From Candidatus Heimdallarchaeota archaeon (GTDB taxonomy: Archaea > Asgardarchaeota > Heimdallarchaeia > Heimdallarchaeales > Kariarchaeaceae): a stretch of 11,834 nt of DNA. The position numbers were made by a program, and so were the translations under genes. The stretch lies in assembly GCA_027016475.1 (NCBI GenBank), contig JALUTL010000221.1, positions 1 to 11,834 on the forward strand, given 5' to 3'. Of the stretch, positions 1 to 7,647 are shown one piece after another. The stretch's first letter is position 1, and each line of letters opens with the position of its first letter. Below the pieces are notes generated by a model. The model made no database searches and was not told the DNA's origin. It worked only from the letters and a program-made list of their open reading frames with translations.

Positions 1-1772
1 ACATCAAACACATCGAGAATTTCTTTCTTCAGTTGTTCAGGAATCCTTTCAAATCGGGGAAAAAATGGTTCTTTCTTGTAATCGGAAATTTGAAGCCTGT
101 TCAGCGAACCTCCAACAATTCTCCGAGATTCAAGAAACAAGAGAAGAAAAAATGAAGAGGATAACCAAGCCGCAAGGAGTTTTGAAGTTTGGCTGTCTGC
201 ATTGAACAAGTAGAAATTTTTTGAAGCACTTATCTGATTTGGTGAATAATGAACAAACGAACCCACTGAATCAATCGCGAATTTATCAGTAACGAAAACA
301 TGGGCAAATGGCTGTTTCGTTTCTATTTGCATAAAGATATGGAACGGCCAATCAGATTCAAAACGGTTCTTGGCTGAAATTGCTTTTGCTTGATTATGTT
401 CCATGTATTGCAGGTACCACTTAGGGATCTGCTCTGATTTTGGAACGCTTATCACCCAATGTGCAACCTTTACAGCAATCACATTGTTGTGATTTGCAGG
501 CTTTCTTAAGGCCGGTACAAGATATTCTGCCGGAATTTTCAACCTTTTTCCTTCCCTTGATATCACCACGCCGTCACTTTGCATTTTTTCCATTTTCCAG
601 AATTTATTTGGAATAAAGAAAAACTCTGGGCCGTACATTTCAAAGCCTCGCTTAATATTGACGCCAAGCTCGTTTAGTTTTGCCAAATGTGACTTCAAGG
701 GCCGCAAAGGGTTTTCAAAAGGGAAATCAAGGAACCTTATCCAATTCCACTCATTTGTCAAATTTGACTGATGGATCTGATTCCTGACCTTTTCCACATT
801 TGCAAGTTTGTCCTTTGGATGAATTAATGTGAGCGAAACCTTTGAACCTTCTGGGCATTTCTGTTTTTTGCAAACCAGAATTATTTCTCGAAAGATGCTT
901 CCATCAGAAAATGCACGCTTATCCTTTCTCCCTACTACATGCTTGATTGTGTAGTTGTCCAAGAGAAACTTCCTGAGCTTACTGCTATTGTCAGACATGA
1001 GTATGGAACTCGGTAAGATTGCAATGAGGTGTCCTCCAGTTTCCAAGAGTCTATCCGCCAAAAAAATGCTGAACTGGTGATATCCCATTTGTGAACCAAA
1101 ATAGGATTTGTATGATTTCAATTCAGAATGAACAATCGTTTTCATTTTCGAGGTCTGAAAATGATTTCGTGTATATGGAGGATTCATGACGACAAGGTCG
1201 GCCTTCCCTTTAAGGCTAAAGCCGTCTCCCAACATGTATATAATTTTTGTTTCTTTCTTTTCCGCTAATTCTAGCATGTTGGCAAGTCCAATCATGGCAA
1301 ATGGGGGAAACAATTCTGCTCCGACCAGCGTAAGCTTTCCATCCAACGCATTCCTTACGGTTGTCAACAATCGACCTGAACCTGCGAAAGGATCGCATAC
1401 CGCTTTGAATTTTGTATCCAATCCTTTCACGACTTCTTTTAAAAATCCCATAACCTCCTTAATCGTAAAATTTGCTGCCAAAGTTTTTCTTGCTTGCTTA
1501 GATAACACTGTTTGGGCCCGATGTTCCATGTCGGAATCTAACTTTTCTGAAGTATTTTGAACCGAAACCAGCCATTTTCGCAAATAATCAAACATCGCTT
1601 GATTTGTTTCAATTATCATCCCTTTTTTTTGCAATTGTTTCACGATTCTATTGATTGCCTTATTTTCTACAATTTCCATTCCTTCATGAAATTGTTGCGT
1701 TTCTGATGTCCTTTCTTCAATACTCCATCCATTTGTATGAATCTTGATCTTGCTTAATAAATCCTGAGACAT
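1..1772 (-). CDS. DNA N6-adenine methyltransferase, HsdM/Eco57I-like, C-terminus cut by window edge
   Basis: I translated this frame by hand from the ATG at 1772-1770; it stays open for 590 codons to the window edge. Residues 1-95 look helical. The S-adenosylmethionine site (motif I) is DPFAGSG at residues 127-133, and the catalytic motif IV is NPPY at 197-200, the signature of amino-methyltransferases acting on adenine. QARKTLAANFT (93-103) matches the position of the conserved 'G-x-F/Y-x-T' segment before motif I in type I HsdM and Eco57I-type enzymes. Residues about 340-590 look like a target-recognition region, ending with a pattern (GGSLNRLQISDYKKEPFFP, 554-572) common near the end of TaqI/Eco57I-like recognition domains. 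No nuclease motif is seen at the N-terminus. At 590+ residues it exceeds a typical HsdM of about 500, so a type IIG, BREX PglX-like or solo enzyme is possible. The methyltransferase call is firm; the system type is open. Confidence 0.93.
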   Translation of the reverse strand, partial: MSQDLLSKIKIHTNGWSIEERTSETQQFHEGMEIVENKAINRIVKQLQKKGMIIETNQAMFDYLRKWLVSVQNTSEKLDSDMEHRAQTVLSKQARKTLAANFTIKEVMGFLKEVVKGLDTKFKAVCDPFAGSGRLLTTVRNALDGKLTLVGAELFPPFAMIGLANMLELAEKKETKIIYMLGDGFSLKGKADLVVMNPPYTRNHFQTSKMKTIVHSELKSYKSYFGSQMGYHQFSIFLADRLLETGGHLIAILPSSILMSDNSSKLRKFLLDNYTIKHVVGRKDKRAFSDGSIFREIILVCKKQKCPEGSKVSLTLIHPKDKLANVEKVRNQIHQSNLTNEWNWIRFLDFPFENPLRPLKSHLAKLNELGVNIKRGFEMYGPEFFFIPNKFWKMEKMQSDGVVISREGKRLKIPAEYLVPALRKPANHNNVIAVKVAHWVISVPKSEQIPKWYLQYMEHNQAKAISAKNRFESDWPFHIFMQIETKQPFAHVFVTDKFAIDSVGSFVHYSPNQISASKNFYLFNADSQTSKLLAAWLSSSFFLLLFLESRRIVGGSLNRLQISDYKKEPFFPRFERIPEQLKKEILDVFD

Positions 1773-1800
1773 CTATTGAATTTCCAAATATCTTAAGACG

Positions 1801-1808
1801 TTAAATAT
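1801..1808 (-). promoter_or_regulatory. Candidate TATA box for the methyltransferase gene
   Basis: The minus strand reads ATATTTAA here, preceded by the purine-rich GAAAC that could serve as a BRE. The box is centred about 32 bases upstream of the ATG at 1772. With the usual archaeal spacing, transcription would begin around 1780, leaving only a few bases of leader. No good Shine-Dalgarno sequence precedes the ATG, which fits a nearly leaderless transcript. The gap (1773-1840) is AT-rich, so a chance match is quite possible. Confidence 0.4.
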
Positions 1809-1840
1809 GTTTCAATTCATCTTATTATTAATTTTTGTCC

Positions 1841-4800
1841 TTATTCCTTCTTTGACGGAAGTTGCGGATTAAACATCAACGAATTGCCGGATGCATCAAT
1901 AGTTATGATTAGGCCATTGGCGGCATCAAATTGGGATGAATACAGGGCGAGTGCAGAAGAATACGCCACATATGTGCCATTTCCAACTCCAAGGAATGTT
2001 GCAACACCTGAAGAGTTGGTCTGCGCATAATATCCTGTCCAAATGTACATGTCCACCCCTGTAGGGATATAAAGGTAGACATAGCTATTTTGTACTGGCT
2101 GGCCATTTGAATCCAACACTTTGACGTACACGGTTCCTCCACCGATGTTGATTGTATGAATTGCACCCGACGTTGCGGTAATTATTCCGTCTCCTAAGAA
2201 TGATGCACCGCTGTTCATGGAATAGCCCTTGCCTGCAACCAAAATATATTGGGATTGGTTGTTTCCGTAAATGGTTGCAATTCCACTGCTGTTGGTCGTT
2301 GCATAACCCGCTTGGATTCCTTCCAATGAAAGGAACACCCTCATTCCAGAAACAGTCTGGTTTGCTCCGTCAATCACTTGTGCATACATCCTGACTGGGT
2401 TGATGCTTACTGTTGCACCAACTGTTGCATTAAACTTACCTGAATAGATGTAGCTGGAAACGGATGAGTAATATGAATAGGCAAAATAGGTTGTATTAAC
2501 AACAGCACTGAAAACGGCAATTCCGCTGCTGTTTGTTCTTGCATACCCGCTCCATCCTCCATCTGCGGTTCGCAAATAGACATATTGTCCTGATCCAACT
2601 CTATTTGTCGAATCGGGTTGATAGACCTCAACTGCAACAGACGTAGTGACAAGGGAATAGTCAAAAACGGTGTCGCCTGTTACATTGAATGTTCCGCTCT
2701 TTTGGTAGGTCGGGTTTGCATATACACGGATATAGTAGGTGCCATTGACAATAAACGAAAAGTCTGCATAACCGGAAGAGTTGGTTCTGCTCCATCCAAT
2801 ATAGCGGTTAAGCTCTGCATCATATAGATAGACATATCCGTTGCTTATTGGATTTCCATCTCTTGTCACTTTGACAGACAAATCATATCCATCGACAATC
2901 AGTGTTTCTATATGTCCTTCAGACGCGTTGAACGTGTTTGAAAGAATTTCCCTACCATTTAGATAGGTTCGCAGTTTGAATTCCGCGCTATTGGAGACCA
3001 ACAGGGTTGCAACTCCGCTGGAGTTGATGTATCCCCATCCCCCATATGACCCATTGCTCGGATGAATGGCTTGGACAGAATAATAGGAGGATGGTGGGAC
3101 GTAGGGGTTGCCCTTTGCATCAACTACCTTTGCGTAAATAGTTACCGCATCCACTGAAATCACGTTTACGCTGCTTTCATTGAGAGTGACCACAGGTGAT
3201 GTGACATAGCTTGAATAAATGTAATACTTTGCTCCATCAATCGCATTTGTAACGGCATAACCTGTAGAGTTGGTTCTTCCCCAACCTGCATACAGGCCTT
3301 GGGCAGTATACAGATTGAAATATGCATTCTCAAGCACTTCACCGGACATGGTCTGTAGCCTGATAGTGACTGGTGACGGCTGAATGACGATTGTCGCTCC
3401 GTCTGAAATTGTGAAATTGCTGGAATAGAAGTATGTATAGGGATTCCAACTGTAAACATACACTCGGTACATCCCTGTTTCCACAGCTCTGAAACCGACT
3501 TGCCCTTGGCTATTGGTTCGCTCTCTACCCAAATAGTTCCATTGTTTAGTCGCGGCATAAAGATAGACATAGGCGTTGCTCAGGTTATTGCCGTTTGCAT
3601 CCTTTACCTGAACTGTAAAATCAACCAGTTGCACAACCAACAAAACAGACTGTGTGACTGACGTGTTGAACGGTGATGTTTGAACAATGGTTCCGTAATC
3701 TATTCCAATAGTAAAGTTCAGCCCCGCTGGCAGTGAAAATGTGGCATTTCCATTGCTGTTCAGCCATTGGCGAGCGTAGAACTTTCCATCAAGGTAAGCA
3801 TTTACATACTGGGACGTAATCGAAGTCCCTGAATCATCCTGAACATGTACTTCAACTTTGATTCCACCCAGAACAAATGGTACAATCATTCCAGAAGTTA
3901 AATTGAAATCAAGCGTGCGTGCAGTCGTCCAAACTCCTGCATCGTAGAAATAGGTATAACCATAAACCGGGGTTCCTTCAGGCTGTGTGGTGAACAAAGT
4001 TGCGATACCGCTGGAATTAGTTCGTCCATATCCAAGGTACTGTCCTGTTTGTGAATTGTATAGATAGACATACTGGCTCGCTCTAGCATTCCCGTTTGTG
4101 TCTGTAACGTTGAAGTAAAGGACGGCTCCCGAAACTGTCAAATTGTAGAGGTAATCGCTATTAACCACAAATGGATCAGTATTGATATAACCTGTTCCAG
4201 TGTAGTATTTAAGATAGTATGTTCCGTTTTTAAGGCCATAGAAGGATGCAAATCCTGTTGAATTTGTTCTTTGGGCTGAAAGGGATCGTCCTGCACCATC
4301 ATAAAGATAGATATAGCTGTTTTCTATCGGTGCGCCGGATTCCGTGGTCAAGTTCACTGTCAAAGAGTTTCCGCCCAAATAGAACTCATAAACCGTATTT
4401 GGTACAACCTTGAAGACATTTGATTTATACAATTGACCAAATCTGACTTCCACAAAAAAGTTGCTTGCAGGGATTGTCATTTTGATGATTCCAGAACTGT
4501 TTGTATAGCCTGTGCCCAAAGAAGTAGACGAACCACCACTGACCGCATATTTCTGTACTCTGGCATTTGCAATTGGAGTACCTCCTGCGGTAAGAACTTT
4601 GACATAAACAATGCCTGGTTCAGTATTTATGTAGACATCCTTCGTTTGAGACACATCTACGAAAGAGCTTGTGGCAGGAATTGATGATCCATGATATGCA
4701 AGGAATTTATATTCGCCAGTTGGAACAAAGAAGGTAGAAGTACCATTCGCGTCCGTTGTCTTTGAAAAAGGAGTCACCTGTTCAACAATTTTACCATTAA

Positions 4801-5716
4801 CAACCACCTTCTTGTTTGCCATAATCGTGGCACCCTGAACAGGAACGTCATTCTCCGAGTAATGGACATTTACTGCCTCTATAGCTCTCTGCAATCTGAT
4901 TTTCTTGAGAAGGTTGAAATTGTCTAATTTTGCAGGATGGTTGAATGTGGCAGTTACTTTCTCCTTTCCATCAAAATAAATCTTTGCATAGTACTGTCCT
5001 GCTTTGACCCTAAACGATGCTCTTCCACTTTCATCGGACAATTTTTCAGGAGCTACTGGCAAATCCGTTTTTGCAGAGAAGAGAACTATTTTAATCCCTG
5101 CCAATGCAGAGCCTGATCCCCCAGCCATAACTGTGAATGCATCTTCCTCATTTCTCGCCATGGCTTCATGCAGCTTCAAAGCAACATCTGAGGAAGAAAG
5201 GGTAGTCTCCTCTTCCAATTGAAATGTCAACGGGTCTGTCGGCTTGATTTCAGAGACTGTGCCGCTTACTTCCACAACTGCTCCTTCCATTACAAAGGCG
5301 AGGGTATATTGATCGCCTACACTAAATTCTTCACTTTCCAGCCCCGCATAAATGGCAAGATAGCCTGGTTCTGCAACACTGATGGAATCTGAAGTAAGTT
5401 CAGATACTTCCCAAGAATCTCCTAGAAAGGCTCTATTAGAAAATACCACAACAGGATTCTCAATTGGCACAGTTTCAATGGTAGTTGTTTTCATGTCAAA
5501 TACTGCAAAATCAGCCATCCCATCTCCATCAAAATCATAGAACGCATTCTCGATCAATGTAACATCATAGTTATTTCCTGAATTAATATAGAAATTGATC
5601 AACACAGCGGCTGTAGCCACTGCGGCGACGACAAGTGCAATCATCAGCATAGTTGCAATTATCGGTGACACCGATTTCCTATGTTTTTGCAAAATGTTTG
5701 TCAACAGCTTCATCAT
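1841..5716 (-). CDS. Giant pilin-like surface protein: archaeal type IV pilin N-terminus plus about 13 tandem transthyretin/Cna-B-like repeats
   Basis: This 1291-residue protein starts with an archaeal class III prepilin signal: basic cluster KHRK (11-14), then SVSPIIATMLM and a hydrophobic helix to about residue 43. A prepilin peptidase would be expected to cut near residue 14. Residues 46-165 form a pilin-like head that includes a calcium-loop-like D-x-D-G-D-G-x-x-D at 61-69. About 13 beta-sandwich repeats of roughly 80 residues follow. The two at about 202-365 are divergent; the eleven at 368-1280 are clear and share YVYLYD, TNSSG and NGTYY motifs, as in carboxypeptidase-regulatory or Cna-B folds. 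There is no cysteine and no C-terminal membrane helix. Ordinary archaeal pilins are far shorter, commonly 100-200 residues. It lies 10 bases after the Ig-like protein gene and is surely co-transcribed with it. I infer an adhesin or stalk in a pilus or anchored in the membrane; the ligand is unknown. ATG at 5716 is preferred for its ribosome-binding site, but the next codon is also ATG. Confidence 0.92.
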   Translation of the reverse strand: MMKLLTNILQKHRKSVSPIIATMLMIALVVAAVATAAVLINFYINSGNNYDVTLIENAFYDFDGDGMADFAVFDMKTTTIETVPIENPVVVFSNRAFLGDSWEVSELTSDSISVAEPGYLAIYAGLESEEFSVGDQYTLAFVMEGAVVEVSGTVSEIKPTDPLTFQLEEETTLSSSDVALKLHEAMARNEEDAFTVMAGGSGSALAGIKIVLFSAKTDLPVAPEKLSDESGRASFRVKAGQYYAKIYFDGKEKVTATFNHPAKLDNFNLLKKIRLQRAIEAVNVHYSENDVPVQGATIMANKKVVVNGKIVEQVTPFSKTTDANGTSTFFVPTGEYKFLAYHGSSIPATSSFVDVSQTKDVYINTEPGIVYVKVLTAGGTPIANARVQKYAVSGGSSTSLGTGYTNSSGIIKMTIPASNFFVEVRFGQLYKSNVFKVVPNTVYEFYLGGNSLTVNLTTESGAPIENSYIYLYDGAGRSLSAQRTNSTGFASFYGLKNGTYYLKYYTGTGYINTDPFVVNSDYLYNLTVSGAVLYFNVTDTNGNARASQYVYLYNSQTGQYLGYGRTNSSGIATLFTTQPEGTPVYGYTYFYDAGVWTTARTLDFNLTSGMIVPFVLGGIKVEVHVQDDSGTSITSQYVNAYLDGKFYARQWLNSNGNATFSLPAGLNFTIGIDYGTIVQTSPFNTSVTQSVLLVVQLVDFTVQVKDANGNNLSNAYVYLYAATKQWNYLGRERTNSQGQVGFRAVETGMYRVYVYSWNPYTYFYSSNFTISDGATIVIQPSPVTIRLQTMSGEVLENAYFNLYTAQGLYAGWGRTNSTGYAVTNAIDGAKYYIYSSYVTSPVVTLNESSVNVISVDAVTIYAKVVDAKGNPYVPPSSYYSVQAIHPSNGSYGGWGYINSSGVATLLVSNSAEFKLRTYLNGREILSNTFNASEGHIETLIVDGYDLSVKVTRDGNPISNGYVYLYDAELNRYIGWSRTNSSGYADFSFIVNGTYYIRVYANPTYQKSGTFNVTGDTVFDYSLVTTSVAVEVYQPDSTNRVGSGQYVYLRTADGGWSGYARTNSSGIAVFSAVVNTTYFAYSYYSSVSSYIYSGKFNATVGATVSINPVRMYAQVIDGANQTVSGMRVFLSLEGIQAGYATTNSSGIATIYGNNQSQYILVAGKGYSMNSGASFLGDGIITATSGAIHTINIGGGTVYVKVLDSNGQPVQNSYVYLYIPTGVDMYIWTGYYAQTNSSGVATFLGVGNGTYVAYSSALALYSSQFDAANGLIITIDASGNSLMFNPQLPSKKE
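1877..4615 (-). repeat. Eleven tandem coding repeats (about 245 bp each)
   Basis: These are residues 368-1280 of the pilin-like protein. The turn motif (TNSSG, TNSTG, TNSQG, LNSNG or INSSG) recurs at residues 405, 484, 566, 652, 734, 815, 897, 978, 1061, 1141 and 1233, a spacing of 79-92 residues. Each unit starts with a strand such as VxVxDxxG, then YVYLY, the turn, a G/A-x-F strand and often NGTYY. DNA copies have diverged. Only short identities persist, such as ATAGATAGACATA-like stretches encoding YVYLY near 2824, 3552 and 4062. This points to old duplications rather than recent homogenised copies. Confidence 0.9.
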
Positions 5717-5722
5717 TACCTT

Positions 5723-5727
5723 CCTCC
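5723..5727 (-). promoter_or_regulatory. Strong Shine-Dalgarno overlapping the upstream stop codon
   Basis: The minus strand reads TAGGAGGAAGGTAATG. The TAG stop of the Ig-like protein shares its G with GGAGG, and six bases separate GGAGG from the ATG at 5716. The arrangement suggests translational coupling of the two surface-protein genes and supports the chosen start. Confidence 0.85.
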
Positions 5728-7598
5728 TAACCTCTCCTCCGAAGAATTATAAATGTTGCCAATCCAAGTCCACCAAGGATTCCGATTAGCGAACCTATCA
5801 CTATTGGCTGGTTCTCAGGCGAAATGTTTCCTCCAAGCAATTGGTCGATCAAGTTGGAAACCGATGAATCGATTGTACTTGTTGTTGTCTTGTTTAGCGG
5901 TTCAATTGTTACAGTTGTGAATTGTTCCAACAGCAGATTGAACTCACTAATAGATATCGTTGCTGTAAAATTCAGTTCCAAAGGTTCCAATAATTTGTCA
6001 AAACCTGTAGGCATCCACACAAACGTGGCTGTGCCGTTAGTATTGGTCAGCTCATTTGCACTTGTGCTGTTGGATGATTTGAACATCCCTGCAATTGTTT
6101 CCAACGTAATGAGTGCCCCCTCATATGGCATGTTCGTTTGGTTCAATATCTTAACAATTATAGTGATTTCTTCATTGGCTGCATATACTGCCTTAGAAGT
6201 GTTCATGGTAATTGTGAACTGTGTGGGTAATGGATTCACATGAATCTTCTGCTCTTTTATTGCTACACCTGTCTCAATTCCATAAGCTTGTATCGTGAGG
6301 ATTACATCTGACCCAACAATTGCTAGCGGTACAATATCCGCAATCCATCGTACTATTGCTTTTCCTTCTGAATCCGAACTAAGTTGAATGGTGTCAGATG
6401 TTGTTCCGACAAATCGACCGCCTTGAGCTGTGCTTACCTCTATTGTGGCACCATTTACCGCACTCCCTTTGTAAGAGACCGTAATTGTCATTTCAACAGT
6501 TTGATTCACATCAACGGTTGATGCATTAACTGCTACCTCAATTTGGTACAGGATCGGAACCACAGTTAACGTGGCGTTGACTTCTCCTTGTCCTCCTGCC
6601 TTGGAAATCGTTGCTGAAAACGTTATGTTTGTCGTTTCTGTCACCAAAGGAGCACTGTAACTGAAAATAGCATATCCTGTGGAATTGGTTTTTCCTTGAA
6701 CACTGTAAGGCGACCCTATTGTGTCAATTTGGGTTATTTGGACGTCTGCTTCTGAAACCACGCCTGAATCTCCTTTTGCCAATACAATAATTGATGTGTT
6801 TGATCCTGTTTCGACTGGAGAAGAGCTGAAATTGACTGAGGATTTGGAAAAATCAAATGGGGTCAACGTTATGTTGCTTTTGGCTATGTAAGTAAGTGAA
6901 AAAACCTGTGCAGTTGCCTGTATGGTTATTTCAATCTGTGCAGAGATCGAAGATGGTGCGGTCCAAACGGTTGTGGCCTGACCTGCGTTATCTGTAATCG
7001 CATTGGTTACAGAGAAGGTCCCCAAATTAGAAGTGGCATTAAATGCAATTTGTATACCCGACAACAATGCGTCATCTGTTGTGAATGCACTGAAGGTAAT
7101 CAAAACATCTTCTTCAGGTTCTGCTGTTGTTTGGTTCAGCGTGATTTCAACACTATCCAAATCTACAGCTGAGGGAGTAATTGTTACAAGCTGTGTAGGA
7201 ATTTGATATGAACCAACATTGTCTGTGATTGTGACGTTGATCTCAACATTCGGAATGTCGACATTGGTTTCGGGTACGAACCATGTCAGGACAAGATGTC
7301 CTGTTCCATTTGTTGCCGAAAAGAGGGCAGGAAATGTGGATACGTTTGTGATCCCATCTCCAACAATCCCGGGTGAACCTGATGGGGGTACAATGACTAT
7401 TTCGGCATTTGCTCCAGGCACTGCTCCAGAGGAATTCTTCGCCTCTATCACGATTTGTGTTGCAGACCCTGCCAAAACAAAACCAGTTCCATTTCCAATG
7501 GTAACTGTCGATTGGTCCGAACCAGCCCCAATCACCAAAATCGAAGGAATTAGACTAATGCACAAAATTATTGGCAAAAGTAGATGGACTGACTTCAT
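5727..7598 (-). CDS. Secreted, C-terminally anchored surface protein with about five Ig-like (Big_1/invasin-like) domains
   Basis: This 623-residue protein begins with a Sec-type signal peptide (hydrophobic 5-24, likely cleaved near 25-27). About five beta-sandwich domains follow at roughly 28-141, 147-245, 250-348, 350-454 and 458-566. Several show the bacterial Ig-like group 1 pattern: a strand with G-x-x-I-x-F/V, then T-D/N-x-x-G-x-A-x-x-x-W, for example TDNAGQATTVW at 202-212 and TNTNGTATFVW at 518-528. A Thr/Ser-rich stretch (567-580) leads to a membrane helix (598-619) ending in RRRG, so the bulk faces outward. There are 22 N-x-S/T sequons, and the only cysteine is in the signal peptide. 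It heads an operon with the pilin-like gene, with a TATA box and GTGAGG upstream. The role is inferred: cell-surface adhesion, an envelope component or a partner of the pilin-like protein. The family assignment rests on fold-level patterns, so the exact Ig subclass is uncertain. Confidence 0.88.
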   Translation of the reverse strand: MKSVHLLLPIILCISLIPSILVIGAGSDQSTVTIGNGTGFVLAGSATQIVIEAKNSSGAVPGANAEIVIVPPSGSPGIVGDGITNVSTFPALFSATNGTGHLVLTWFVPETNVDIPNVEINVTITDNVGSYQIPTQLVTITPSAVDLDSVEITLNQTTAEPEEDVLITFSAFTTDDALLSGIQIAFNATSNLGTFSVTNAITDNAGQATTVWTAPSSISAQIEITIQATAQVFSLTYIAKSNITLTPFDFSKSSVNFSSSPVETGSNTSIIVLAKGDSGVVSEADVQITQIDTIGSPYSVQGKTNSTGYAIFSYSAPLVTETTNITFSATISKAGGQGEVNATLTVVPILYQIEVAVNASTVDVNQTVEMTITVSYKGSAVNGATIEVSTAQGGRFVGTTSDTIQLSSDSEGKAIVRWIADIVPLAIVGSDVILTIQAYGIETGVAIKEQKIHVNPLPTQFTITMNTSKAVYAANEEITIIVKILNQTNMPYEGALITLETIAGMFKSSNSTSANELTNTNGTATFVWMPTGFDKLLEPLELNFTATISISEFNLLLEQFTTVTIEPLNKTTTSTIDSSVSNLIDQLLGGNISPENQPIVIGSLIGILGGLGLATFIILRRRG

Positions 7599-7603
7599 AT
7601 TCG

Positions 7604-7609
7604 CCTCAC
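7604..7609 (-). promoter_or_regulatory. Shine-Dalgarno for the Ig-like surface protein
   Basis: GTGAGG on the minus strand ends five bases before the ATG at 7598 and can pair with the CCUC core of the 16S rRNA tail. It supports this start codon. Confidence 0.65.
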
Positions 7610-7632
7610 TAGGATAATATTTGAAGTGACAC

Positions 7633-7642
7633 TATATAAAAC
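7633..7642 (-). promoter_or_regulatory. TATA box of the surface-protein operon
   Basis: The minus strand reads GTTTTATATAGTG across this site, a close match to the archaeal TTTATATA box. It is centred about 39 bases before the ATG at 7598. Standard spacing puts the transcript start near 7612, giving a short leader that still contains the GTGAGG ribosome-binding site. This is the best promoter in the window and supports the two surface genes forming their own transcription unit. Confidence 0.65.
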
Positions 7643-7647
7643 AATTG

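Noticed and set aside
1186..1560. A 124-codon plus-strand open frame inside the methyltransferase gene
   Set aside because: It lies antisense to the region encoding the DPFAGSG and NPPY motifs, which are clearly the true coding strand; its product has no recognisable motif.
1788..1808. Imperfect inverted repeat (ATATCTTAA / TTAAATAT) around the methyltransferase promoter
   Set aside because: It is short, has a bulge, and is made only of A/T-rich sequence; chance is a sufficient explanation.
1877..4615. CRISPR-like periodicity
   Set aside because: The period is about 245 bp, units differ throughout, and the reading frame is maintained; it is a tandem protein-domain array.
1841..5716. Sortase-type or LPXTG anchoring suggested by Cna-B-like repeats
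   Set aside because: The C-terminus ends in NPQLPSKKE with no LPXTG motif or hydrophobic tail; anchoring must be through the N-terminal pilin helix.
5727..7598. Archaeosortase PGF-CTERM anchor or a lipobox
   Set aside because: The C-terminal helix lacks a PGF motif just before it, and the single cysteine (residue 13) sits inside the hydrophobic core of the signal peptide, not at a lipobox.
5824..7617. Plus-strand open frames of 132-139 codons across the Ig-like gene (5824-6243, 7219-7617)
   Set aside because: They mirror a well-supported minus-strand gene with signal peptide, Ig-like pattern and membrane anchor. Valine-rich products are typical antisense shadows of Thr/Asn-rich coding sequence.
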